From: Dendrobium chrysotoxum
Lineage: Eukaryota; Streptophyta; Magnoliopsida; Asparagales; Orchidaceae
Length of the DNA stretch: 64,000 bases
Direction of reading: 5' to 3'
Assembly (NCBI GenBank): GCA_019925795.1
Contig: CM034307.1
Location: forward strand, 36,605,201 to 36,669,200
Shown: positions 1 through 11,247 of the stretch, one piece after another
Layout of the letters: each line of letters starts with the position of its first letter
Position numbering within the stretch: the first letter of the stretch is position 1
Program-made: the position numbers and the translations under genes
The notes under the pieces: generated by a model
Seen by the model: the letters and a program-made list of their open reading frames with translations, nothing else
Database searches by the model: none
Told to the model about the DNA's origin: nothing

Positions 1-19
1 CCTTAAGGAACACCTAGGT

Positions 20-590
20 CAACCTAGGTTGACTCAGTCAACCAGGTTGACCCAGGGGGCGGGTACAGGTTCAACAAGTTCGATTTGATGTTTTGAATCT
101 GTTACAAGTATTTCTAAGATTTAAATGGGTCATTTAAATCAAATGGACCTATTAGGGCTCTTAAAGGGTTTAGTGGGTCAACTAAGTTGACTTGGTCAAC
201 CAAGTTGACCTAGGGCCAGGGACTGGGTCCAAACAGTTCAGAATGACATTCTGAGTCTACTGGTGGTGGTCTCAAAGTCTGGGGAGGTCGTTTGGTCAAA
301 ATGACCTATTTGGGCCCTTAATGGGCCTTTTAGGTCAACCCTAGTTGACTTAGTCAACCAGGTGGGTCCAGGGTCTAGAAATGGGTTCAACAGATTTGAA
401 ATGATATTTGGAGACCAATGGAGGTGGTCCCAAGGTCTGGGGAGGTCATTTGGTCAAAATGACCTGTTTTGACCCTAAAGGGGCCTTCTAGGTCAACTAG
501 GTTGACTTGGTCAACCAGGTTGACCCAGGGGCTGGTTCTGGGTTCAATGGGTTTGGTTTGACATTTGAAACTTGCTAGAAGTGACTGCAT
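20..590. repeat. Degenerate tandem repeat, about 155 bp, with GGTTGACYNNGTCAACC palindromes
   Basis: Near-palindromes of the form GGTTGACTTGGTCAACC recur near 35, 190, 345 and 505, spaced about 155 bp apart. Between them recur a GGTCATTTGGTCAAAATGACC-like segment and a GGGCCTTTTAGG-like segment. The copies are diverged. The same array in opposite orientation occupies about 23,380-24,100. Confidence 0.7.
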
Positions 591-1279
591 TTGATTTGGA
601 GGTCATTTGATCAAAGTGACTATTCACACCCCATAAGGGCATTTTAGTCATTTTGACCCCTGGTCAACTAGGGGTCAAATTGAGTCCAACAAAATGCAGT
701 TTATTACTTAATGGGTCATAATCAAGGGTCTGGAGGTGATTGGAGGCTTTGGAGAAAGCTCCAGGGTCAAAATCCACTGGGTGGTAGGTCCAGTGGCATA
801 GACTGTAAATATTTGAAAGTTTTACAGCCTTTGGATTTTAATTCAGTTTCTCGGGTTAGAGATCTCAGAATAAGCTCAAATTTGGAGGGTTGCCTCTAGA
901 GACATGTCACATCAGTGTGGAACTGACAGATCTTGAATCAGAGGTCATTTGACAGGGTTTTGAAATGTTCAAAGATTTGCTGGAAAAGGCTTTCAGGACT
1001 TAGATCTTTGACCTTGAATTTGAATCTGGAAATCTGATTTTGAGCTGGATTTTGAATTTGAATGATTGGATTTGAATTACCTAAATCATTCATGACCATT
1101 TAGAGATCATAAATGATAGGATAGGATTAAAGTTTGATCAAAGGTAAAGTCAGGGTTTGGACTAGAGTTTGGATTTTGAACTGGATTGAATTCTAGATTT
1201 TGCTCAAGGTTTGAATTGAGGATATGGATTAAAGTCTGATTTGTTCTAGATTTTGAATATATTTGAGGACTGGATAGAT

Positions 1280-1760
1280 CTTAGATCTAGGAGGATCCTA
1301 GGACCTAAATTGATTTAGGAGAAATCCCAGGGTCCAGAGCAGATCCTAAGGACTGAAGTCTAGGAAACTCCTAATGTTTAGGAAACCCTAAAGTCTGGGA
1401 TTTAGAAGGTTCTTAGGATCTAAGATAGATCTTAAAGTCTGGATTCTAGGGTCTAGATAGATCTGAGGTCTAGGAGAAACCTAAAACCTAAACTAATCTA
1501 AAGTCTGGTAGAATCCTAGGGTCTAGAATAGATCCTAGGGTCTGAAGTCTGGAAAGATTCTAGAGTCTAGAAGTCCTAGGGTCTAGGATCTAGAATAGTC
1601 TTAGGATCTAGAAGAATCCTAAGCTCTAGATAGATCTAGGAGAATCCTAAGGTCTAAGAGGATCATATGATCTAGAGTCAGGTAGAATCCTAGGGTCTAG
1701 AATATATCCTGGGGTCTGAAGTCTAGGAGAATCCTAGAATCTAGATTTATCTTAAATTGT
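1280..1760. repeat. Degenerate short repeats rich in CCTAGG and TCTAGA
   Basis: A run of loosely repeated 15-40 bp segments built from CCTAGGRTCTAGA-like words, many of them palindromic (CCTAGG, TCTAGA, AGATCT). The mirrored array in the other copy of this unit lies at about 22,460-22,790. Not coding in any frame. Confidence 0.65.
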
Positions 1761-1901
1761 ATTGATCTGGGGTCAGGATTGATTTGAATTTGGATTGATC
1801 TAAGATCAGATTGATCCTGGGGTTAAGATTGATCCTAAGGATTGGAAAGATCCTAAGGTCTGGATTGGTCCTACTGAGCTCATACAAAAATGAGGTCAAC
1901 A

Positions 1902-2159
1902 GTGCACTAAACTTAATTTTGCAGGTTCGCTTGCCTATGCAATCATCAAATCTTTGCGATCCTCTTTTGGGAGAAGGCTCCTGCATCCCTAGTTTTATTT
2001 TGCTTGCAATTATGTGTGATCTTTGACTCCTAAGTATTATTTTATTTTGATTGTATGCTCTTCTGAGCGGTAACGAGCATTAGATCCCTTCTAAAGACTT
2101 GTAATTTTCCCTTTAATCAAAGCGTAGGCCCGTGAGTGGGTCCCCCCCCTAAAAAAAAA
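1902..2159 (+). mobile_element. LINE 3' end relic with poly(A)
   Basis: The segment AAAGACTTGTAATTTTCCC, followed by an AAAGCGTAGGCCCG-like word and a short A9 tail at 2,151-2,159, closely resembles the 3' ends of the LINEs ending at 5,327 and 11,808 (AATGTGTAGGCCCCC or AATGCGTAGGCCCC just before the tail). Its upstream part is cut off at 1,901 by the TG...CA unit. No RT or endonuclease sequence remains here. Confidence 0.55.
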
Positions 2160-3464
2160 GTTTAGACGCCGATAATTTCCTAGGAAAATACGTAATTTAT
2201 AAGATAATAATCCCAGTTCAATAACAATATTTATAAAACAAATTCTGCTGTGCGTGGCTAGGTAAGAGTCAATAGTTTGAAGCATATCTAATCATTACTA
2301 CACATCATTACCATCATCAAGTCTGTTATCACATTTTCAATAAAACAAAAACTATCAGATATGATGAAAGTAAGAAGCCCGTATAATTATAAGTAAAATA
2401 TAGCTATTTGTTTTGGAGAAGAGAAAAACAACTGTGTTAGGAGCTCAAGAAATTTTTTTAATTTTTTTTCACAAATTTAAGATAAATAATTAAATAGAAA
2501 TATTTGAATAGGAATATAAAACCTTGCTTGTCTAGAGTTGACACTCGCCAAGTTGCCTAGGAGATAAATTCTGCTTAGTCCTCAATACTATGCTGCCAAA
2601 CTTACTTCAGAGGACTCATGAAGTTACCTACTCATAAAGGCTATCCATCCACTGAAGTCAGCTACTTGTTCTTACTACTCTTCAATCTGACCAGGTGTTA
2701 TCGCTAGTAGAACAGATCCATTGTGCTCTCTCTCCATCCATAATTCATTCGAAGTTCCTTCATATTAGAGAACAGCTAGCCAAATTGAGTTCATCTATGT
2801 ATTATTTTGTTATTAACTCTTTGTATAGCTGATTTTTTACCGCTAAATTTGACCCACACTTCTAAATATAAAGTCAAAGGGCATGCGAAGTTGGTATATG
2901 AAATAATCTTGAACTTTTCACTAAAATACTGCCTCATTAATCAAATCCATCTAAGTTTCTCTAACAAATCTCTCTTTTTTTCTTTAGGCTTAGATTTGTG
3001 TTTTGAGTTGATCAAATTAATTTCGATATGTTCCACAACAATATTGGATTAAAAAAGAGACCCTATACTTTCCTCTCCAAACCTTTAACTTCTTGTAGCC
3101 ATCCGGCCCGAACAGAAAGTTGTAGTGTCACAGGGAACAAATCATCCACTTAATCATCATCAACTTTTCTATACTTGGCACCAACTCCATTATCTAGTTG
3201 GCTTTCATAGTCGTGGCCACTGACTAGTAAGTGTTGCTAAATCGCAATGAACTTTGATCACCATTCAACTAATAGAATCCAGTCTCTTCTTTAAGCTATC
3301 TAGGCAAAGAAGAAGAGAAGATCTGAATAAGGCCTCTAAACCAACCTAGTATAATACACAACTGAGCTCGACCAATACATAATAGTTAATCAGTGTCTTG
3401 TTTACTTGGCTAGTTTTCATCAGTGGAGTGGTAAAAAAAACCATTGAGGGTCTGTTTGTTGTTT
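2160..3464. other. Non-coding AT-rich stretch, nothing recognised
   Basis: No frame with recognisable protein similarity, no clear terminal repeats and no tandem array. The open frames here are short and look like chance. It ends at the target site of the LINE that follows. Confidence 0.6.
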
Positions 3465-3560
3465 AGCAGTCCTGCTATTATTGGGCTAACTCACGCCTGC
3501 TCTAGCTGGCCTCCTCGCTCGCTCTGCTAGGGTTTCGCCCTAGCCACCCTTTTCCCTTGG

Positions 3561-4597
3561 GTGGAGCTCGTTTCTTCTCTCAAGGAAGTCTCTCCCTTCT
3601 TTGTGTCTCTTATTTCTAGGTCGTTTATTGAAGCCTTGGCCTATGCAACTCCGGTGGCCTTCCTGGATCTTAAACCTTCGACCTATCGTGGTATGCCGTC
3701 TCGTTGGATTTCTGAGGAGGAAATTTTGGCTCTCATAGCATCTTTTGAATTCTCGTTAGTTGGTAAATTTCTCAATAACATGTTAGCTTTGGAATCTATC
3801 AGGAAATGTTTCTTTAACATTAAGCTTTATGGTGCATTTTCTGTGTCTCTTATGGATGCGAAGCATGTTCTGATCAAACTAGTGAATGATATGGATTAGT
3901 GTCGGATTTTTGCTCATCATTCTTATTTTGTCAGTAATTGCTTATGAAATTGGTTAAGTGGGTTCCTTACTTTGATAACGGTTGAATCTCCCATCATAGC
4001 CATTTGGGTCTCCTTCCATAGTCTGCACCCCCATCTATTTTCTCCTCATATTTTACATGGCTTGGGTTCGTTATTTGGTCGCCCCTTGAGCACTGACAAT
4101 GCAACTTCTGTTGGTTCTCACCCATCGGTCCGAATAACTTGGGGTATGCTCAATCTATCGTGATAGGGGAATTCCCTTCTTTTTGTGATCTTTCTAAGGC
4201 TTTGGGTTATGATAAAAAGGAATGCTTTATCTTACATCCCCAATTAGTTAAGCCAAAATTGGTGCCTAATGTTATTAATGGTAGTGTTTGCTAGGAATCT
4301 TTGCATGTTGCCCCTTCTGTCATTATTTCCCCTGTAATTATTGCCCCTAATTCTGGGAACAATTTGGATATTGATAATGGCAAGTCTGACACTATGTTAA
4401 TGGTTTCTAGTATTAATTTAACTGATAATCATAGCTCTTACACTCCCATTGACGAGTTTGTGCCTCCTGGTGACAATTCTAATGTGAATTTTATAGCTGT
4501 TGGTCAAAAAAATGTTAATGAGGTTCATAATATGGATGTGAATCATATGTTGAACAATGTTAATAATGTGGTTGATTTACATGATGTTAATGATTAA
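3561..4597 (+). pseudogene. LINE ORF1 (DUF4283 / zinc-knuckle RNA-binding protein), broken
   Basis: In plant L1-type LINEs, ORF1 encodes a nucleic-acid-binding chaperone with a DUF4283 domain and a C-terminal zinc knuckle. Here the DUF4283 start is readable in 3,561-3,899 (RGMPSRWISEEEILALIASF) and a second part in 3,972-4,163 (IAIWVSFHSLHPHLFSPH), separated by stops. At about 4,170-4,230 a knuckle-like stretch has lost two of its four ligands compared with the intact CX2CX4HX4C of the copy at 12,970-13,011. An Asn/Asp-rich tail follows to 4,597, then a further open stretch to about 5,060. The open frame at 3,561 begins with GTG rather than ATG. It is not functional. Confidence 0.75.
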
Positions 4598-4877
4598 TTG
4601 GGTGCTGAGGGTATTACCAATACTATGAATGTTTTATCTATAGCTCTTCCAATTGCTTAACTAATTATCCTACTACTTCTCCTATTTTGAGTTCTGATGA
4701 GCATCAAGAAAGTGAAAATCATGGGAACGTGCTTTCGGTTGGTGCTAGATTGGGGTGGCAGGGGAATACTACGGAGATTTTGCTAGGCCCTTCAAATGTT
4801 TCCTTACTTTTTCAAGATAGTGTGGATGTTTTAAATTTATTTCCTATAATAGATATCCCAATTTCCCCTATTGCATT

Positions 4878-4901
4878 GGGGGGGGGGGGGGGGGGGGGGG
4901 G
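4878..4901 (+). repeat. G24 homopolymer
   Basis: An uninterrupted run of 24 G within the LINE body, ending exactly where the 615-bp tandem duplication begins. Such a run can form G-quadruplexes and is also prone to sequencing or assembly error. Confidence 0.95.
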
Positions 4902-6127
4902 TGGCCATGTTGTCTGTTGTTTTTGTTGGTGTGTTGGAGGCTTGATGTTCCCTTTACCTCCTTATTGCCTGTTCTTTTTTGTTACCTTTTCTGTAGGTTG
5001 CTGGTGCTCTTCTAGCTGTTTTCTTGATCTGTCTTGGGCTCATTTTGAGGGGTTAATTTGGTAGTTGCCGTTCAGGTTTTTGGGTGTTGGCCTTGCCTTC
5101 TTTCAAATGTCCCTCTGTTGGGTGGTTCTCTCGGTGGATTTGGCTGTTTTTATTACCTCACTTTCTTTTTGCTTGTTTTTTGTAATAGATTGAATCAATG
5201 ACTCATAGGTTATGCTTTAAATATTATAATTTTAGAGAGCTTGTGATTCATTAAGAATTTGTAATATTTTATTTAAATTAATGTGTAGGCCCCCATGTGA
5301 ATTTTATCTAACAAAAAAAAAAAAAAAAGCAGTCCTGCTGTTATAATTAGTCTAAGTAATGGTTAGTCCTTTGAGAACATTAGAATGAATATAAATAAGA
5401 TTTTTCCACTTAAAAATTTTAGTCAGGCCACTGCTGGGCTTTTTGGTGGAATTGTATAATGCATTCCCTTTTCCCTGCGGGATTCAAGGAGCTATATGTT
5501 TGTTCGAATATCAAAGTGGCCATGTTGTCTGTTGTTTTTGTTGGTGTGTTGGAGGCTTGATGTTCCCTTTACCTCCTTATTGCCTGTTCTTTTTTGTTAC
5601 CTTTTCTGTAGGTTGCTGATGCTCTTCTAGCTGTTTTCTTGATCTGTCTTGGCCTCATTTTGAGGGGTTAATTTGGTAGTTGCCGTTCGGGTTTTTGGGT
5701 GTTGGCCTTGCCTTCTTTCAAATGTCCCTCTGTTGGGTGGTTCTCTCGGTGGATTTGGCTGTTTTTATTACCTCACTTTCTTTTTGCTTGTTTTTTGTAA
5801 TAGATTGAATCAATGACTCATAGGTTATGCTTTAAATATTATAATTTTAGAGAGCTTGTGATTCATTAAGAATTTGTAATATTTTATTTAAATTAATGTG
5901 TAGGCCCCCATGTGAATTTTATCTAACAAAAAAAAAAAGCAGTCCTGCTGTTATAATTAGTCTAAGTAATGGTTAGTCCTTTGAGAACATTAGAATGAAT
6001 ATAAATAAGATTTTTCCACTTAAAAATTTTAGTCAGGCCACTGCTGGGCTTTTTGGTGGAATTGTATAATGCATTCCCTTTTCCCTGCGGGATTCAAGGA
6101 GCTATATGTTTGTTCGAATATCAAAGT
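4901..6127 (+). repeat. Tandem duplication, about 615 bp x 2, spanning LINE 3' end and flank
   Basis: 4,901-5,515 and 5,516-6,127 are nearly identical. Each contains the LINE 3' end, its poly(A), the right target duplication and about 175 bp of flank. The poly(A) is 16 nt in the first copy and 11 nt in the second, and I saw only three or so substitutions. The duplication therefore happened after LINE insertion, with only about 2 nt (GT) shared at the junction. Confidence 0.85.
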
Positions 6128-6388
6128 TTATGGAAAGTGAGGAAAAAAATATTGCGTTAGGATAATTACATTGAAATTTGAACTTTTATAAATGTAGTTT
6201 AAATTTTGGTATTTAGTGGTGGTTTTTAGTGATTTTATATGATGATAATTAGATATATTATGTAATATATATTATTTTTTGTTCAAGAAAAAATTATCTA
6301 ATGTAGAGAGCACAAAGAAATAGATAAAAACAAAACATCTCCATTATCCAATTGCTTTAGAAAAGATGGAGAAATTGAAGTAGACGAA

Positions 6389-6532
6389 GGCTTCGTTTGG
6401 GACGGTTTTTTTATTGCTTTTTTAAAGCGTCTTTCTTATTTCATCTTAAAGATGCTTTCTAGTAAAAAAAGTTTAATTCTTGTTATAGAAATCTGCTTTA
6501 AGAAGCAGTAAAAAAACCATCTCAAATGAGGC
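6389..6532. mobile_element. MITE-like inverted-repeat element
   Basis: About 144 bp. The left end GGCTTCGTTTGGGACGG is mirrored at the right end, with homology extending about 38 bp inward on each side to a GCTTTTTTAAAGC / GCTTTAAGAAGC core. It is the same family as 15,405-15,497. No coding capacity. The termini resemble Tourist-type (PIF/Harbinger) MITEs, but I could not define a target duplication for this copy. Confidence 0.65.
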
Positions 6533-6849
6533 ATTACAAATGTTTTAAGAAAGTTATTAACATCAATAAAAAAAACTTAAAACCAAATCCCATATTTTTT
6601 TTTGAAGTGTCAGAATAACACTTAACTTTTACTGAAAAGATGTTAATTTGATCACCAAAATTGACGCAGTTTGCCAAAATTACGTGCATGAAGGCATCGT
6701 AATAGTTAAATCATATGTCACACATCACATTTTGGTACGTTGGTTCAGAGATTTGACTATTAACCAAGAGGTTTTAGGTTCGAGCTCCTGTATATGTGAT
6801 GTGTGTATGAATTTGCTTTAATTGGTCTACATATCCAAAAAAGAAAAAA

Positions 6850-7130
6850 ATCATATGTCAAAATTGGAAATTGTTTGACTTTTTGGCCTTAATTACTAGG
6901 ACTTTTGAATCCTTAAATAATTTTAAGGGCCATAAACACTCACAACTTTGCATTGAATTAGTATCAATTTGGTCGTACAAATTCAACTTTGATATATGAT
7001 TTAATTTTTTGGATATTATTTGACTTTTTGGTCATACTAAGACTTTTGGACCTTTGAATGATTTCTAACGGCCATAACCTCTCCCAACTTTGCATTGCAT
7101 CGCTATCTATTTGGTTGAACAAATCCTTTT
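6850..7130 (+). repeat. Direct repeat copy 1, about 280 bp
   Basis: Contains two internal related halves (each with a TTGACTTTTTGGTC-like and a GGGCCATAA-like word) and matches 8,914-9,180 in the same orientation. The pair brackets a 1.8-kb block that includes a GC-rich minisatellite. Confidence 0.65.
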
Positions 7131-7626
7131 TCATGGAAACAATTTCTTCAATAATAGAGATTGAAGAATTTTGGAAAAAAAAACTCTCTTTGAATAAAAA
7201 TGATTTTACTTTATAATAAATTTTATTTATTTATTTATTTTCTTTATTCTCTTTCTTTTTCTTCTTCTCCTTCTTCTTCTTTCACATTGATTTTTTTATT
7301 GGTTAAAAATTAAATTTGCTTATATTTGAATTTATATCTATTGTAAGAAATTATGTGTGTGTGTGTTCATGCATTGTTTATGCATCAAATGCTTGTTGCG
7401 GGCTAGTATATTTGCGGCAGTAGAGTGAGAGAATTTTTCACCCTAGCGATGCTTGTATACCCAGTACACAAACATATAGTTGGAGGGAGAATAGAGAAAA
7501 TATCAGAATTTTTTTATGTGGAACTTGGCCCAGATGAGAAGATTCTACTAAATTTGAATGAATCACAAATGTTGACCCGTTCCTTTAACTTAGAGGCGGT
7601 GCAATTACAATAGTTTGGAGAGTCGA
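7131..7626. other. Non-coding segment with one unsupported 62-codon frame
   Basis: It begins with an AT-rich, pyrimidine-rich stretch (CTTCTTCTCCTTC-like, about 7,255-7,285) and a short GT run near 7,353. A frame at 7,425-7,613 (+) is open for 62 codons, but I see no family resemblance, signal peptide or domain, so I do not call it a gene. Confidence 0.4.
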
Positions 7627-8110
7627 TCAGACTCTATATAGATACTTGGGAGTTTGTAATGAAACGGTCAAGCAGAAGTCCAACAATAGTTGGCAGCTCG
7701 GTAGTGGTTCAACGACGGTCGGGCGGAAGTCCGACAGTGATCTGGGTGGAAGTCCAGCAGCAGTCAGTGGGTGGGCGGTGGTCCGATGATGGTCGGGCAT
7801 AAGTCCGGTGACGGTAAGAGGCTTGGTGGTGGTCCGACGGCAATCGGCGATTGGGCGGTGGTTTGACGACAATCGGTGACTGGACGGTGGTCTGTTGATG
7901 TTCGGTGGAAATTCGGTGATGGTTGGTGACCATGTGGACGTTCGATAGTGGTTAGCAACTAGGGGTGGTCCAACAACGGTTAGTGGTCGGACGATGGTTT
8001 GACGATGGTCAGGCGGAAGTTCGGCGGTGGTCAGTGGTCGGGTTGACGTCCGACAGCAGTCGAAGGCTGGGCGGTGGTCAGGCGACGGTCAACGAAAGTT
8101 CGCTGGCGGT
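7627..8110. repeat. GC-rich degenerate minisatellite
   Basis: Loosely repeated 20-30 bp words of the type GGTCGGGCGGAAGTCCGACG run for about 450 bp in otherwise AT-rich DNA. Several open frames on both strands exist only because stop-poor repeats are translated; their products are low-complexity Arg/His/Pro/Thr strings. The stretch 8,111-8,913 after it shows no recognisable feature. Confidence 0.65.
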
Positions 8111-8913
8111 GGTGCTTGGGTGCAGTTTTAGATCTTTGAAGCCTTAGAGCTCTCTCTAATCTCTAGCCAAGATCCCGTTTATGTAGAGAGTGTGAGTCTA
8201 TTTATAGATTTTCATGAGTGGCACACCCTATAAATCTAGAGAAGATACAGGGCAGGTTCAAAGTGCTCCATTAGACGACTATATGGATTCCCCCGATCAT
8301 GGAGTATTTTTCAAGCAATTATATACCTTAATGATGTCAGAATTAAGCAATCATGGGCTCATTGGACTCGTCTCGTTGAACCGCTCAATTGGAATATAAG
8401 CATGCCATATTTAGAGATCACTTGGTTATCCAATTAATGTTTTGAACCTTCCAAATATGCATCGGCCTCATGATTTGGACCCATTTGGGCTCGGATTGGA
8501 CTGATTTTGGTGTTGATTGGTTCGTCACATTGAGATGTTCAATTTGACTATATGTTTGCTGAAATTGGAGTTTGGATAGCTCCAAATTTGATTTCAAAAG
8601 TTTCCAACTTAGATATGACGTATTAATTCTAAATTTATACTAGAAACAAAAAATTACTAAACATCCTACTTCAAATATAATATAAGAGCTTAAGGTTTAA
8701 TCCTAATATCAAAAGAAGTGGTGGCTTATTATCATGGTCATTAAAAAATCAAATAAAACATATAAATTTAACAATTTTATATAAAATGGTAATATAAGTG
8801 GCACCTAAAGAAGATCAAATGAATTATATAAATCAAGTTGGATGAAAAAAAATTATTTGGAAACTTTATTCTTGACTCATCAATTCTCTAACAAATAAGA
8901 AGTTTGTTTTAAA

Positions 8914-9180
8914 TCATGTGTCAAAAGTGGATATTGTTTGACTTTTTGGTCTTACTAGGACTTTTGGCTCATTAATTAATCCCTAAGGGCCATAAGCTCT
9001 TACAAACTTTGTATTAAAATATTATAATTTGATTGTATAAATCTAATTTTTACATATGATCTAACTTTCTAAACATTATTTGGCTTTTTGGTCATACTAA
9101 GAATTTTGGGCCTTTAAATGATTTCTAATGGTCATGACCTCTCCCAACTTTACATGGCATCGCTATCAACTTGTTTGAAA
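8914..9180 (+). repeat. Direct repeat copy 2, about 270 bp
   Basis: Matches 6,850-7,130 with many substitutions (TTGACTTTTTGGTCTTACTAG and CGACCTCTCCCAACTT-like words in the same order). It could be the right end of a degraded element whose left end is copy 1. The following 9,181-9,533 is AT-rich with nothing recognised. Confidence 0.6.
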
Positions 9181-9533
9181 AAAAGAAACACTTTTTTGAA
9201 GAGTTTAATGCCTTATAATTATAACTTTTTTCTAAATATACTATAAATTGAAAGAATTGTTGATTAATCATAAAATAATGGAAGATATAAAATGTTTTCT
9301 ATGTTTTGTTCATATTTAGGGTCGACATCATTGAATGATGATACAACATATTTGAAAGTTGAAAGGCCCAACAATTGGAGAGGTGAATTATTTATGCAAC
9401 CATATTTTATAATTTATTTTGAAATCCTTCCTAATTTTACCCCATATGCAAAACATATTAATTTTAAATAATTTTACAACTAAACAAATTAACTAAATGC
9501 TATAGCTCAAAAATTTAAAAAGATATTTTTATT

Positions 9534-11247
9534 TATAATAGTCAAAAATTATTTCGGGAGTCATTATAAGACCAAATCACAAATCTTCTTTGTCATAACA
9601 TAGATATTATTGTGTTTTAGTTTCACTAATTTTTCCATAATTAATTTTTAGCAAAAGTGAAATTCCTTAAGAAAGTAATATCTGTTAGTATAAGTAGGAT
9701 TTTTAGGACCGTCCGTTTTACAAATTGATTTCATTAGAATTTTCTAAATAAAATGAGCAATTTTATGAATTTTTTTACAATTTCTAAATATCCAAAAGAA
9801 TTTTTATGAATTTTATACTAAAAATTTATTATAATAATTTATTATATTATTATTTTAGTAGAAAATATTAAAAATATCCTAAAACACTTAACCCCGTTTA
9901 CCCATTCGTTTCTTGTTGCAAAGAAAAAAAAAAAGAAAATGTGAAGAAAATGAGAGGAAAGGAAGGAGAAAAGCTAGAATTTGACAGTCGTAGAATCATT
10001 TTTGTCTATCGGCCCAATTGAGAAATTCATTCGTCTTGAGCTAGGTTACATTTTCCCTATTTCAGTTTTCAATAATTTGATGTTTTTGATATTTTTTCGA
10101 TCAAATTTATATTTTAATTACCAAAAAATTAGGATAGCTTTATTTTTGTAAAATTTTACTGCATAACCTTTTATATATTATAGTGATTAAGATTATAAAC
10201 GTTTTGAGTATATTATGAAAATTTTTCATCATGTGATTTTTAAAAAGTAGCAATTTTTATCTACTCAAAAATTATTTTTGACATCTAAAAATATTATTTC
10301 AGTTCAATTAAAGCTTAAGAATGATGTTTTAGATAATCTCTAGTAATTTGGTTATATTTTGAAATAGTAATTTTTTGTTCAATAGTATTTCTCTTGCCTA
10401 CTGTTGAGATATTTAGATAATTTTTTAATTTAATCTAATTATACTTTAATTAATGAAATACTTCAAAAAATATAAAGAAATGTGATATGATGTTATGCCG
10501 GTGCCAGTGGACGACCGAGATGGGATTTTGTTATGCCGGCATTAGTGGGTAAATGAGGTAGGATTCTGTTATACCTGTGCTAGTGGACGACCAGGTGGGA
10601 TTCTATTATGCCAGGGCCTGCGAGCTACCGAGGTGGAATTCTATTAACGAAGCTATAAAGATATATAAAAATTTAGACTGAGAGTCATTCTAATAAAATA
10701 AATATCTGTTTATAATTCATTTGATTTCAATTTCAGCTTCTACTTTAGTTTTAATCTCAATTTTTTGTAAAGTACTTTTACTTTTATAACACAATACTTT
10801 TCAGTTCTTTTGACTTCAGTTATTCATTTTTATTTTAGACTACGATAGCATACTGAGCCGTGTTAGCTCATTCTTGCTTTAATTTTTATTTTTAGGCCAT
10901 AGAAAGGATAAAGAGCGAGCTGAATAGTTTTTGATAGCATACTCTAATCTGTGTTGTAGGTTTATTTTTTGTTAGTTTTTATTTTTACAGGCTTAACTTT
11001 TATTTTTTTATTCTCTTTATTGTCAAGCATTATTGTAGATAGAGTTCAGATTGTATATATTTTGGATGATATATAAAAAAATATTTTGAGATTCAGTAGT
11101 CTTTCACTTTGTATCGCATTCAATAGTGGTTCTGTGTAGTATATAATTAAAAGTTTTATTTCAGTACTTCTCTAACCAGATCTTGGGGTTAGTTTAGTCA
11201 CAATCAAATATGATATGACTTATATGATATCGGGTTAGATTGTGACA
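9534..11247 (+). mobile_element. Degenerate LTR related to the Tekay/Del-like LTRs at 19,214, 52,515 and 56,217
   Basis: From a GGGAGTCATTATAAG word through to about 10,490 it follows the order of the LTR at 19,214 (TTTGTCATAACATAGATATT, then a TAGAATTTGACAG / TCGGCCC segment, then a TGCCTACTGTTGAGAT segment). After that it carries its own 38-bp repeats and an unrelated tail ending TTGTGACA at 11,247. The 5' terminus has decayed (TATAATAG for TGTAATAG). No target duplication is visible, so the ends are approximate. Confidence 0.55.
10492..10642 (+). repeat. Tandem repeat, about 38 bp x 4
   Basis: Four units start at 10,492, 10,530, 10,568 and 10,605, each of the form GTTATGCCGGTGCCAGTGGA followed by a CGACCGAGGTGGGATTCT-like half. 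They are GC-rich compared with the surrounding LTR and absent from the three related LTRs in this window. Confidence 0.85.

Larger units (their letters stand above)
1..1901 (-). mobile_element. Partial TG...CA non-coding repeat unit (same family as 22,250-52,045)
   Basis: On the minus strand this begins TGTTGACCTCATTTTT at 1,901, the same terminus as the unit that begins at 22,250 on the plus strand, and the two stay alignable for about 1.9 kb. The other end lies outside the window. No coding frame longer than about 80 codons and no protein motif is visible. The bases just outside the terminus are GTGCA (1,902-1,906), where a 5-bp target duplication would lie. It interrupts a LINE 3' relic. 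A solo LTR or LTR edge of a large retrotransposon is the best guess; the family is not recognised. Confidence 0.6.
3465..5339 (+). mobile_element. ORF1-only LINE (L1-type), with target-site duplication
   Basis: A complete short insertion. The 12-bp duplication AGCAGTCCTGCT is at 3,465-3,476 and 5,328-5,339. The body 3,477-5,327 ends in A16 after an AATGTGTAGGCCCCC 3' end. It carries a broken ORF1 but no endonuclease or reverse transcriptase, so it could only have moved with enzymes from a full-length LINE. A similar arrangement is seen in the copy at 11,808-13,899. Its last 427 bp are duplicated downstream. Confidence 0.8.

Noticed and set aside
7627..7958. Minus-strand His/Arg/Pro/Thr-rich frames
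   Set aside because: Translation of a degenerate GC-rich minisatellite; three overlapping frames look alike.
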